From Symploca sp. SIO3C6 (GTDB lineage Bacteria > Cyanobacteriota > Cyanobacteriia > Cyanobacteriales > Coleofasciculaceae): a stretch of 64,000 nucleotides of DNA. The notes under the pieces were generated by a model. That model did not search any database. It was not told where the DNA came from and saw nothing but the letters and a program-made list of their open reading frames with translations. Position 1 is the first letter of the stretch. Each line of letters starts with the position of its first letter. Shown one piece after another: positions 36,602 through 45,528 of the stretch. A program made the position numbers and the translations under genes. The stretch is taken from NCBI GenBank assembly GCA_010692425.1, contig JAAHHJ010000023.1, forward strand, positions 60,514 through 124,513, read 5' to 3'.

Positions 36602-37885
36602 TTAGTTGTTCCTAGTCGTTTCGACGCTGGCATAGCTAACACTCGCAAGCGTTGCCTTGATTTTTGCCTGTTGCGGTGACTGCTCAATTTGAGACCTAAA
36701 TAGTGTTGACAATTTACTAACTTCGATAGTAATATCATGCTGTTTGGCAACTCGGTCAGCACCAGCTTTGCCTATCTGCTCCAGCTGATCCGGTGGCAGC
36801 TTTAGAGCAGTTCTCATTGCTACTGTTAAGGCTTCAACAGAGCCAGGGGGCACTAGCCAACCGCAGGCACCAGGCTCCACTAGTTCAGGTATCCCGGCAA
36901 CATAAGTGCTGATTACTGGACGACCCAGAGCTAGTGCCTCCATAAGTACCACTGGTAGTCCTTCAGCAAAACTGGGTAGTACTAGTGCCCGCGAGTCCAA
37001 AATCCGTTGTTGAACCTCAGAGTTACTAGCCCAGCCAGTAATTTCAACTTGTTCTTGTAAACCAAGCTGAGCAATTCGCGTTTCAATCTGGAGTCTGAGG
37101 GGCCCATCACCCACCAACACTAACTTAAACTGCAACCCCTCAGCAGCTAACTTACTTGCTGCTTCGATTAACAGCAAATGTCCTTTTTGTTCGCTAAGTC
37201 GTCCAACACAGACAAAGCCTGGCTGTTCTGGTACAGGAGTATGAGGATGCTGTAAAAAATTCTTGTCTACACCACAGTGAATCACGTGAATTTTTGACCA
37301 ATGTTGGTGTTCACACCACCGATAAAGCTGACTTTTGGTGAAGGAGCTAATGGCAATGATAGCACTCGCTCGCTTGATTTTTTCTTCTAAGGCAATCAGT
37401 TGAACTTTATCAAATTCTTCAGGGCCGTGAACTGTAAAACTGTAAGGTGGTCCGTCTAAGGCATGGCATAACATTGCTACTGTGGTTGAATTAGTACCGA
37501 AATGAGCGTGAACTTGGGTTATTTCCAAATCTGAACACCAACCTAGAAGAACACAAGCTTCAGCTAAGTAAGCCAGATGGTTCAAAATTCCTCGCTCTGA
37601 ACACAAACCAATGTTGAAGGTTAGCCACAAACTGTTTAGGAAACGAATCGGTCTGGTTAGGAAAACGCGGATTGAACTCAAGAGCAAGCCTACTATCCCA
37701 ACTCCCAAAACAAATCGAGTCTTTTCTAACTCAAGTTTGTCCGCTTCGTCAACTAGCTCAGATTCACAAGAGCGGATTGAAAAGCGCGCGACTTGGATGC
37801 CACAAGCTTCAATTTCAGTAATTTCACGCCGGATGAAACTGTGACTAACCTTGGGATACTGATTAACTAGATAAGCAATTTTCAT
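36602..37885 (-). CDS. Family 4 glycosyltransferase (WcaL/colanic-acid type)
   Basis: 427 residues. N-terminus MKIAYLVNQYPKVSHSFIRR is the hallmark opening of WcaL/AmsK-like GT4 enzymes. HAHFGTNSTTVAML and PYSFTVHGPEEFD are acceptor-side blocks; CVGRLSEQKGHLLLIEA and PSFAEGLPVVLMEALALG (E-x7-E) are donor-side blocks. Retaining transferase of a hexose onto the repeat unit. Lies between the flippase and wzc; a GC-rich dyad at 37934-37948 separates it from wzc. Confidence 0.9.
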   Translation of the reverse strand: MKIAYLVNQYPKVSHSFIRREITEIEACGIQVARFSIRSCESELVDEADKLELEKTRFVLGVGIVGLLLSSIRVFLTRPIRFLNSLWLTFNIGLCSERGILNHLAYLAEACVLLGWCSDLEITQVHAHFGTNSTTVAMLCHALDGPPYSFTVHGPEEFDKVQLIALEEKIKRASAIIAISSFTKSQLYRWCEHQHWSKIHVIHCGVDKNFLQHPHTPVPEQPGFVCVGRLSEQKGHLLLIEAASKLAAEGLQFKLVLVGDGPLRLQIETRIAQLGLQEQVEITGWASNSEVQQRILDSRALVLPSFAEGLPVVLMEALALGRPVISTYVAGIPELVEPGACGWLVPPGSVEALTVAMRTALKLPPDQLEQIGKAGADRVAKQHDITIEVSKLSTLFRSQIEQSPQQAKIKATLASVSYASVETTRNN

Positions 37886-37933
37886 TTGAGATAGAAAGTA
37901 TCAATCCTTGAAATTAATTGGCAGCATAATAAG

Positions 37934-37948
37934 CCCGTCCTTGACGGG
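37934..37948. terminator. Small GC-rich hairpin between wzc and the downstream GT4 gene
   Basis: CCCGTC and GACGGG separated by three bases (CTT), about 80 bp past the wzc stop codon on the minus strand. No full T-run follows, so it may be a partial terminator or an RNA processing site that lowers expression of genes after wzc. Confidence 0.4.
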
Positions 37949-38029
37949 ATAAAACTTAGATAGTTAGGGAAAAGATTACAAAAAAAACTACAATTAAAGA
38001 AAAATTAGAATTAATTCGTCCTAGCAGCT

Positions 38030-40333
38030 TTAGCTTGGCTTCTGCATCGCCTTTGCCCATTGCTGAGCTGCCTCCACCTGAAAAGACTTGGGTGGCGACT
38101 GAGATGAGTCAGCAAGAGATGATGTTTTGACAGAATTAGCAACTATACCCAAGATAGGTAAGCCAAAGATATTTAATTGATTTAGGGCTTGTTTGACTAG
38201 AGATTGCTTAGTCTCGCCCATTTTTACAACCATTAAGATTCCATCAGTGTTAGCAGCTACGAAATTTGCATCTGTATAGTCGAGAAGATTGGGCGTGTCA
38301 TAAATAACCAAGTGAAATTTTTCCTGAAACTGATTCTGAAGATACTGCATACGAGCAGATGCCAAGCGTTTGCTAGAATCTGGCATAAGTGTGCCAGTAC
38401 TCAACACAAAAAGATTTTCTGCTAGGGGTGATTGTTCAATGAATTCGTTGAGTTCTAATTTTTTATCTAGAAGGTCACTAAGTCCCTTAGAGTTAGGCAA
38501 ATTCAACTGAGTATGGAGCCTAGGCGAACGCAAATTAGTATCTACCAATAAAACTTTCTGACCCATAGCTGCTACTGTTTGGGCTAGCTGTAAAGCAATA
38601 GTAGACTTACCATCCCCAGATGCAGCTGAACAAATGGTTAAGGAGCGGATTGGTTGATTAGAAAAGCGAAAGCGGATGTTAGCGTAGAGAGATTCAAAAG
38701 CTTCTGTAAATAGGCAAACATTTGAATTACTATTCTTAGTTGTTTCCATAACTCCCAAAGGTTCAGTGAAATTCACTGAAGGTTCAGGATTTTTAGTGAG
38801 TGGAATTATCCCTAATAGAGGTAATTTAGTAGACTCTTCCAAGTCATCAGTGGAGTAGAAGATATCACGGTACTTCTCGTAGAGTACAGATGCCCCCATC
38901 CCCAACACTAAACCCCCCATCAATCCCATAAGCAGCGTTTTAGAGTCACTAGGCAGTGGCACAAAATTCCCCTTAGAATCATAAGGGATTTGAGGCTCAT
39001 AAACTAGTTCCCAAGGCACTTCTTTCTGAGCGGCTTCGACTCGCAGGGTTTCTTTCTGACCTTCAAGTTGGTTCAGTGTATTTCTAATAAGTTCTAATTC
39101 TCGTTCCAGTTTATTATATTGAGCAGCAACAGCAGGTAATTGTTGTGCTTGTTGTTCAAAAGTTTCTTTGTTGTTTTCAATCTCTTGATTACGAACCTCT
39201 AACACCTGAATTTGGTTAGTTGTTTGAATCAGTTGCTCAATTAGTCCTCTACGAGTGGAATTTTGGATAACCAGCACTTGGGAATTGCTTACTTTAGTCA
39301 ACGCCTGTCCCAAAATCCGCTCTGTTTCCTGATTGAGGAAGTTTTGCAAGTTCTGCCGCTGCTCAAGTAAAGCTTGAATCGCAGGGCTATCAGACTGGAA
39401 GCGAGAAGATTCTACCGCAATCTGACTTTCTACATCCTTGATTTGTGTAAGTAGCTTTTGGTAGCTAGGATCTTCACTCAAAGCCGAGGCAGCAAGGGCT
39501 TCCTCGGGACTAAGGTTCAGCTGTTTCTGCAGGATGGTGCGGAGTGTTCTAAGCTCCTTAAGCTCCCCTTGAGTGGCTAACTCTTCATCAGTCATGGCAC
39601 GGACTTTTGCAAATAACTCTCCCGCTTGACTTCTCGGTTCAACCAAATTGTACTGTTGTTGCATCTTCTGCAACTGGGCCTCGAGGTCATCTGCTCGCCC
39701 CCGCAACTGAGGAATTTGCTCCTTAATAAACTCAATACCTTGACCAATGCGACTCTTTCGCTCCTCAAGGCTATAATTTAGGTATTGAGCAGCAGTTTTA
39801 TCCAAGACCAATTGAGCCCGTTCTGGAATTACATCTTTATAACTAACTTCAATTATTTTGGTTTTTCCAAACTGCTCTACAGATAACCCTTTTTTGAAAA
39901 TATCGATGCTAAAGTCTGGATACTGGGCTTGAATTTCTTTAACAATAGGGTTCAGTTGACCAGCAGACATTAAGATTTCAACTATAGTTGAGTAGTCTAA
40001 TTTAATATCAGTTGTAGTTGGATTGCCAGTGAGTGTACCGGCATCCTCAACTAATTTCTCCTCAGAGGTTACTGGCTCAACTAAAATCTGGAAGTTAGCA
40101 AAATACGTAGGCGGAGGTTCTGCTACTAACAAGACAGCGGCAGCAGAAGCAATAGTTGTTATGCCAGTAATTAGCAGGATTCTTCGCCGAAAAATTCTCA
40201 AGAAAGGAACTAGATTTATTCCTTTTTGAGTCTGGGGGCTAGACTCCACTTCATCGTCCAATGATAATAGTGGCTGTCCAACCAATTGGCTACTAGATAA
40301 TATTTGATTGTTCTGTTCATTATCCTTAGTCAT
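38030..40333 (-). CDS. Wzc-like polysaccharide co-polymerase / BY-kinase
   Basis: About 767 residues from the ATG at 40333; a GTG at 40372 would add 13. N-terminal Wzz domain with a first membrane segment (ILLITGITTIASAAAVLLVA), a long coiled-coil periplasmic region (~150-440), a second membrane segment (LLMGLMGGLVLGMGASVLY) and a cytoplasmic ATPase domain with Walker A SAASGDGKSTIAL, Walker A' VLLVDTNLRSP and Walker B HLVIYDTPNL. The C-terminal tail lacks any cluster of tyrosines, so classic Tyr autophosphorylation may be missing. Controls chain length and export of the polymer. Confidence 0.92.
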   Translation of the reverse strand: MTKDNEQNNQILSSSQLVGQPLLSLDDEVESSPQTQKGINLVPFLRIFRRRILLITGITTIASAAAVLLVAEPPPTYFANFQILVEPVTSEEKLVEDAGTLTGNPTTTDIKLDYSTIVEILMSAGQLNPIVKEIQAQYPDFSIDIFKKGLSVEQFGKTKIIEVSYKDVIPERAQLVLDKTAAQYLNYSLEERKSRIGQGIEFIKEQIPQLRGRADDLEAQLQKMQQQYNLVEPRSQAGELFAKVRAMTDEELATQGELKELRTLRTILQKQLNLSPEEALAASALSEDPSYQKLLTQIKDVESQIAVESSRFQSDSPAIQALLEQRQNLQNFLNQETERILGQALTKVSNSQVLVIQNSTRRGLIEQLIQTTNQIQVLEVRNQEIENNKETFEQQAQQLPAVAAQYNKLERELELIRNTLNQLEGQKETLRVEAAQKEVPWELVYEPQIPYDSKGNFVPLPSDSKTLLMGLMGGLVLGMGASVLYEKYRDIFYSTDDLEESTKLPLLGIIPLTKNPEPSVNFTEPLGVMETTKNSNSNVCLFTEAFESLYANIRFRFSNQPIRSLTICSAASGDGKSTIALQLAQTVAAMGQKVLLVDTNLRSPRLHTQLNLPNSKGLSDLLDKKLELNEFIEQSPLAENLFVLSTGTLMPDSSKRLASARMQYLQNQFQEKFHLVIYDTPNLLDYTDANFVAANTDGILMVVKMGETKQSLVKQALNQLNIFGLPILGIVANSVKTSSLADSSQSPPKSFQVEAAQQWAKAMQKPS

Positions 40334-40372
40334 GTCAACTTTAGCACGAATAAACTGATACGTGCTCACCAA

Positions 40373-41690
40373 AATAGCACTCGTAATGAGACAATCCTGG
40401 TACGTATCTTGACTTCTAACCTTCGTAAGTAACTATGCTGCACCCAGATGCACAATCTTTGACCAGATCAATCAATTAGCCTACTGGAAGTCTGAGGAAC
40501 CGGACTAAGTGGATAAATCCTGGGAATGGAATAAATTCCGCAAGTCTTCCAAGTCTGCCTATTCTTCAGATGGCAAAACCCTTATTCTATTGATACCAGT
40601 ACATAGACACCCCTGCTCCTACAATGCAATTTTAATTGCACCTGTTAATTTTGGGTTTGCTCAGCCATCTTAAGTAGATTGACAACTGTAGGATAACTCA
40701 GATTCTGTGGTCTCTCTATTTAGAATAGAAAAGAAAAATTAAGATGGCAAGGTTTTTTCAACCTTTTTCAAAAACTACACTAGTTTATTTTGACATAGGT
40801 TTGTGACTACAAAATATCAAGTAGCTAGAAAACCAGGATATATTTCAGTGATTCTAACCACTCAAGTGTACTGCTATTCTCCCTTGAGAGAATAAATGTC
40901 TGTAGTTTTCGGCTGTTTTTTTTGATCACTTAAAAGATTTAAAATGCTAAGCTTGTTGTAAGTTTTAACCGTAGATTCGTTTTCTACAATGACCTGATAG
41001 TAAAGTTTTCAGAGAATAGTGCAATATATCTTTCCTTAAAAAAAAACTTGAAAAACTGCCAAAATTATCGACCGTAATCTTTAAAGATGATTGTTCTGTT
41101 CTTAATCAAAGATTTACAGAAACAATACATACAGTCTTATTTTTATGATTAAAATGTTGTTTGTGTCTCAGTATAATCACACAAATAGACACGACTGCGT
41201 TAAATTCCGAGAATTCAATATTGGTTTCTCCTCGTGTATTCAGTCCCTTGCAATTATAGGATTTTTGTCAAAACTAATGTGGCTGATAGTCTGTTAAACG
41301 CTAAAAATATTGTTCTATGTTGCCATAGAATAACAGCGGTGCATTTTGCAAATTAACTAAAATAAATGTAGGTAGTTTGCACTATTTCTGTAGTTAGGAT
41401 TAAGTAAAAATCAATAGATAGTTCTATCTGCTACCAACTGATCAGCATGATGACAAATATTCTTACTGTTGTCTTGGCGATTTTTTTATCTTTCCACAAA
41501 TAATCTTCATGGAAGAATTAAAATCAAAAAATGAAGCGAACAACCCAGGATAGTTGCATTCTTGAGTAGTTTACCATCCCAATTGCATCAATTTCACTTC
41601 TTATGGCAGGTGTTTTACCTGTACATAGATACCAGTTTTAATCTTGAGTCACAATTCCAGGTTATTCTACAAATTTTGGAGGCATTTCCT
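40373..41690. promoter_or_regulatory. 1.3-kb non-coding control region between divergent arms of the polysaccharide locus
   Basis: No convincing gene on either strand between wzc and the GT26 gene. AT-rich, with a 7-bp dyad TATTCTC-CCTTGA-GAGAATA at 40875-40894 and a T8 run shortly after it. Placed between divergent operon heads, so promoters for both arms must lie here, probably with long 5' untranslated leaders. No riboswitch or tRNA was recognised. Confidence 0.55.
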
Positions 41691-42512
41691 GTGTTAACAA
41701 AAACCACGAGAGCTAATTACCTCAAACAATTTGCTTATAGTGACAAAGTTAAGATTCTCAATTTAGCTATAGACAATTTGTCAATGTCAGAGCTTTTGAG
41801 AGAGCTAAAAACTGGGGTTGTTTTTACACCCAATGTGGACCATTTGATCAAAATTCAGAAAGACAAAGATTTTTTACAATGTTATGAAATTGCTGACTAC
41901 AAAGTGTGTGATAGCCAACTAATCCTATTTACTTCTTACTTTCTCGGCTCCAAAATTAAAGAAAGAGTTGCTGGCTCTGATTTATTTCCTGCCTTTTGTC
42001 GATATCATAAAAGCAACGAAGAAATTAAAATATTCCTTCTAGGGGCAGCAGAAGGAGTAGCTGCTAGAGCCCAAAGAAACATCAATGCTAAAATTGGCAG
42101 AAGGATTGTAGTAGAAGCACACTCTCCATCTTTTGGTTTTGAAAAAAACGAAGAAGAGTGCCTAAGAATCATTGAAAAAGTTAACAATTCCGGAGCTACA
42201 GTACTAGCAGTAGGTGTTGGTGCCCCCAAGCAAGAAAAATTTATCCACAAATATAAAGACCAATTCCAAAATATTCAAATCTTTATGGGTATCGGAGCAA
42301 CCATTGATTTTGAGGCAGGAAAATTCAATAGACCACCAAAATTTATAAGAAATTTAGGAATGGAATGGTTATATAGATTATTGTCCGATCCTAAAAGACT
42401 ATGGAAAAGGTACTTAATAGAAGACCTTCCTTTCTTTTGGCTGATTTTACAGCAAATGCTCAATAAATATGTTGAGCCCTTCCAAGATATCAAACCGACA
42501 AAACTGTCATGA
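41691..42512 (+). CDS. WecG/TagA/CpsF-family (GT26) glycosyltransferase
   Basis: 273 residues from a GTG at 41691, chosen because GGAGG lies eight bases upstream (41678-41682). A TTG at 41562 would add 43 residues unlike the family and has no ribosome site. Conserved blocks: LNLAIDNLSMSELL, VVFTPNVDHLIKIQKD, VCDSQLILFTSYFLG, RVAGSDLFPAF, FLLGAAEGVAARA, VGVGAPKQEKFI and FMGIGATIDFEAG. The family adds ManNAc(A) or GlcNAc-type sugars as the second step on lipid-linked primers. First gene of the plus-strand arm. Confidence 0.9.
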   Translation: MLTKTTRANYLKQFAYSDKVKILNLAIDNLSMSELLRELKTGVVFTPNVDHLIKIQKDKDFLQCYEIADYKVCDSQLILFTSYFLGSKIKERVAGSDLFPAFCRYHKSNEEIKIFLLGAAEGVAARAQRNINAKIGRRIVVEAHSPSFGFEKNEEECLRIIEKVNNSGATVLAVGVGAPKQEKFIHKYKDQFQNIQIFMGIGATIDFEAGKFNRPPKFIRNLGMEWLYRLLSDPKRLWKRYLIEDLPFFWLILQQMLNKYVEPFQDIKPTKLS

Positions 42513-42590
42513 ATATTGTGATAACCTCTCTCATCGATTCATTGCTAAACAAAATCTAGCCTAACAAACTCTAATAAAGGTTGACTAATT

Positions 42591-43805
42591 ATGTTCATCG
42601 ATCAGTCAGTGTTTCCGTTGGTTAATATTGCCCTACTTATAATTGCACTTGGACTGCTTCTTCCCATTGCGGTTCTTTTTATTGAATGTAGTGCCGCATT
42701 TTTACCTAATCGCTCTCAAACACTAAATACTGGAATAAGCCGACCAAAAACTGCTGTTTTGATTCCAGCTCATAATGAAGAGGACGTAATTGGTGCAACC
42801 CTAAAGACATTACTACCCCAATTAACAGAGCAAGACCAATTGCTAGTTATTGCAGACAATTGCAGTGATAAAACAGCAACAGTTGCTCGAGAATTGGGTG
42901 CGATGGTGGTTGAGAGACATAATCTTGAATTCAGGGGCAAAGGGTATGCCTTAGATTATGGTATGGGGTTTATTAAGGCAGATCCACCAGAAGTAGTTGT
43001 CTTAGTTGATGCTGACTGTATTGTCCATCCCGGTACAGTTGAGCGGATTACCCGCTTGGCTACTGCTAAACAAAGACCTGTTCAATCAACTTACTTAATG
43101 ACACAACCAGATAACCCAGCGCTTAAAGACTTGCTTTCTATGCTGGCGGTTAAGTTCAAAAACACTGTTCGTCCTAGTGGACTAAATCGAATGGGATTGC
43201 CTTCTTTGCTGACTGGATCAGGTATGGCTTTTCCTTGGTCAGTAATTAGCAAAATTTCTTTAGCTGGCAGCAAAACTACAGATGACATGCAGTTAGCTGT
43301 AGACTTATCTATCGCTGGATATCCTCCCATCTATTGCCAGCAAGCGCAAGTAACAGGACGTTTAATGAAAGATAGCTCTGCTACTAGCCAAAGATCACGT
43401 TGGGAGCATGGTCACATTGAGATGCTACTAGTTGAATTTCCTAGAACTTTGGCAGCAGCTATTCGTCAAAGAAGTTTTGATTTGTTAGCACTGGCTTTAG
43501 AATTGTCTGTGCCACCGCTTTCGTTGTTGGTGATGGCTTGGATTGCTGGCACAGGGGTAGCTCTACTAGCAACTGCCTTGGGAGCAGCATGGGTACCAGC
43601 GCTCATCTTACTGGTAGAAGGACTTTTGATGTTAATCTCAATTGTTTTAGGTTGGGTTAAGTTCTGCCGTCACGACTTGCCAGTGCTAACCTTCCTAGCC
43701 GTACCTTTTTACCTTTTGTGGAAGATTCCCCTCTACATAGCCTTTTTCGTGCAACCTCAGTACAGATGGCTCCGCACTGAAAGAGATGCAGTTGATGCCC
43801 AGTAA
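42591..43805 (+). CDS. Processive-type family 2 glycosyltransferase with membrane segments
   Basis: 404 residues. One N-terminal membrane segment (~10-35), GT-A core with VLIPAHNEEDVIGATLKTLL, VIADNCSDKTA, VLVDADCIVHPG (DxD), TDDMQLAVDL (general base) and QRSRWEHGH, the QxxRW motif of processive GT2 enzymes such as cellulose and poly-GlcNAc synthases. Three hydrophobic segments close the protein (~295-385). Could itself build a homopolymer or add a sugar to lipid carriers. AAAGG ten bases before the ATG. No BcsB- or PgaB-like partner is nearby. Confidence 0.87.
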   Translation: MFIDQSVFPLVNIALLIIALGLLLPIAVLFIECSAAFLPNRSQTLNTGISRPKTAVLIPAHNEEDVIGATLKTLLPQLTEQDQLLVIADNCSDKTATVARELGAMVVERHNLEFRGKGYALDYGMGFIKADPPEVVVLVDADCIVHPGTVERITRLATAKQRPVQSTYLMTQPDNPALKDLLSMLAVKFKNTVRPSGLNRMGLPSLLTGSGMAFPWSVISKISLAGSKTTDDMQLAVDLSIAGYPPIYCQQAQVTGRLMKDSSATSQRSRWEHGHIEMLLVEFPRTLAAAIRQRSFDLLALALELSVPPLSLLVMAWIAGTGVALLATALGAAWVPALILLVEGLLMLISIVLGWVKFCRHDLPVLTFLAVPFYLLWKIPLYIAFFVQPQYRWLRTERDAVDAQ

Positions 43806-44217
43806 GCTAACATCTTTCCTGTACAAGAGAGTATTTGACTACCACTAGTAACTAGCCACAGGCAAAGGCGGAGCAGGTTCAGTGCTGCTCCGCTGCTATT
43901 ATATTCTGGCTATTAGATAAAAGGCATCCTCAATAGAATTACCACCAAAACATATTTTTCTTTTGCCAACTAATTAAAAATTCTGTAAATCTAAGCTTTA
44001 GTGGTCGTCAATGCCTCAGATAATAGGCTAAACTTTTTAGTTGAATCAAACTTAATTTAATTACTCTGCTAGCAACTCTAACAGTTTCCTCTGATATTCT
44101 TGGAATTTACACTAATAAAGTGATTGTGTTCTCTAAATACTTAACTTAATAGACATAAATACACCTGTTAGAATTTAGCCCCATTAAACCTTAAAAATGT
44201 AACCTCGGCAACAGCAG
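43806..44217. other. Non-coding spacer between the GT2 gene and DUF6625 copy 2
   Basis: 412 bp without a gene. It opens with the terminator hairpin at 43868-43893 (listed separately); the remaining ~320 bp up to 44217 are AT-rich and should hold the start region of the DUF6625 transcript. No repeat, tRNA or clear promoter element seen. Confidence 0.5.
43868..43893 (+). terminator. Rho-independent-like terminator after the GT2 gene
   Basis: Perfect 9-bp stem GCGGAGCAG/CTGCTCCGC with the 8-base loop GTTCAGTG, 62 bp after the stop codon, followed by TGCTATTATATTCT. GC-rich stem in an AT-rich spacer. It separates the GT26-GT2 pair from the DUF6625 gene at 44218. Confidence 0.7.
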
Positions 44218-45225
44218 ATGAAAATCACACTAATTATTTCCTATTTTGGCAAATGGCCGATATGGTTTCCCGCCTTTTTACAATCATGTAAATATAATCC
44301 TAATGTTGACTGGATTTTATTTACAGATTGCACTATCCCTAAGGTTTCACTCCCTAATGTCAGATTTGTTCCCTTTACCATGGAAAAGTTCAATTTGTTA
44401 GCCTCTGAGAAATTAGGCTTCCCAATCGAACTACCACATTTTTACAAACTATGTGATTTTAAACCGACATACGGCGCAATCTTTGAAGATTACATTCAAG
44501 ATTATGACTTTTGGGGGCACTGTGATCTTGATATAGTCTGGGGTAGTATTCGTAATTTTATCAGTGATGACATTCTTAATAAGTATGAAATTGTATCAGG
44601 CGGTAGAGAAATGATATCTGGTCATTTCTGCCTTTATAGAAATAACAGTAAAATTAGTAGAATTTTTACGAAGTTTCCTTATTATCGGGCACAATTAACA
44701 AGCCCTAAGCATTGCTGTTTTGATGAATCAGCGATGACAACTACGATTAAACATTTATCAGAAACAGGTGAAGTTTCAGTATATTGGTCAAAGTGGATAG
44801 TAAATTATCCTAATCTAGATAACCCAATGCCAGCAGCACGTTTAGGACTACATATTAATCGCTGGTATTGGGAACGTGGAAAGCTATACAACAAAACTGA
44901 TGAGGTCATGTATATACATTTCATGACTTGGAAAAAGAGCTTAACAGCTTGTTATTTTGGCTATTTAGATGATCCTGAATCTTTTTATATATCTTATTCA
45001 CACATCGGCTTAAGTAAATCTGAGCAGCCAGCCTTAGCTTCTAGAGCTGCTTCACTAGGAGCTTTGATTAAGACACTGGTTGATTTTGACTCTAGTGTTT
45101 GGTATCGTCGGATAAACTCTTACATAATCAAGAAAGTAATCTTAAATCCCTTTAATAAAATATTAAACTTATTGAAAATTACCTTCAATCCGATTTTCAA
45201 TCGCCATGCGCCTAACCGCGAATAA
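44218..45225 (+). CDS. DUF6625-type putative glycosyltransferase, copy 2
   Basis: 335 residues, core opening ITLIISYFGKWPIWFPAFL and repeating the landmarks of copy 1 at 15357: FKPTYGAIFEDYI, YDFWGHCDLDIVWG, WYWERGKLYNK, MYIHFMTWKKSL and FYISYSHIGLSKSE. The CDLD is a plausible DxD metal site. It begins directly at the conserved core, supporting the idea that the extra start of copy 1 is variable. C-terminal ~45 residues are basic and hydrophobic. Own spacer upstream with a terminator, so a separate transcript is likely. Reaction unknown. Confidence 0.77.
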   Translation: MKITLIISYFGKWPIWFPAFLQSCKYNPNVDWILFTDCTIPKVSLPNVRFVPFTMEKFNLLASEKLGFPIELPHFYKLCDFKPTYGAIFEDYIQDYDFWGHCDLDIVWGSIRNFISDDILNKYEIVSGGREMISGHFCLYRNNSKISRIFTKFPYYRAQLTSPKHCCFDESAMTTTIKHLSETGEVSVYWSKWIVNYPNLDNPMPAARLGLHINRWYWERGKLYNKTDEVMYIHFMTWKKSLTACYFGYLDDPESFYISYSHIGLSKSEQPALASRAASLGALIKTLVDFDSSVWYRRINSYIIKKVILNPFNKILNLLKITFNPIFNRHAPNRE

Positions 45226-45528
45226 ATTCCGGAGTAAATTGTGGAAACAACTACCATCATTGAAGTCTTGAATTGGTAGCATCTGCGGACAAATCTTTTT
45301 TCATGACTGGTATTAAAGACGCGGGGACAAATTGGATGTGAATTTGACCCCATACAATTTTATGCACTGTATAGAAAATGGGGTATTTGATCCATATTAA
45401 TTTCGATAACGTTAGATTGCTACTACAGGAATAAATATACTAGCATTAGCCTTGAAGAAGTCTAATTTTATAGCAATCACAAAGTAATTTACAATCTCTG
45501 TGACCAAATAATAAAAGGAGAGTGATTG
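45226..45528. other. AT-rich spacer, no gene seen
   Basis: 303 bp between DUF6625 copy 2 and the last sulfotransferase. No convincing frame, repeat or structured RNA. The far end holds AAAAGGAGAGTG, the ribosome binding site of the sulfotransferase. Confidence 0.5.
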
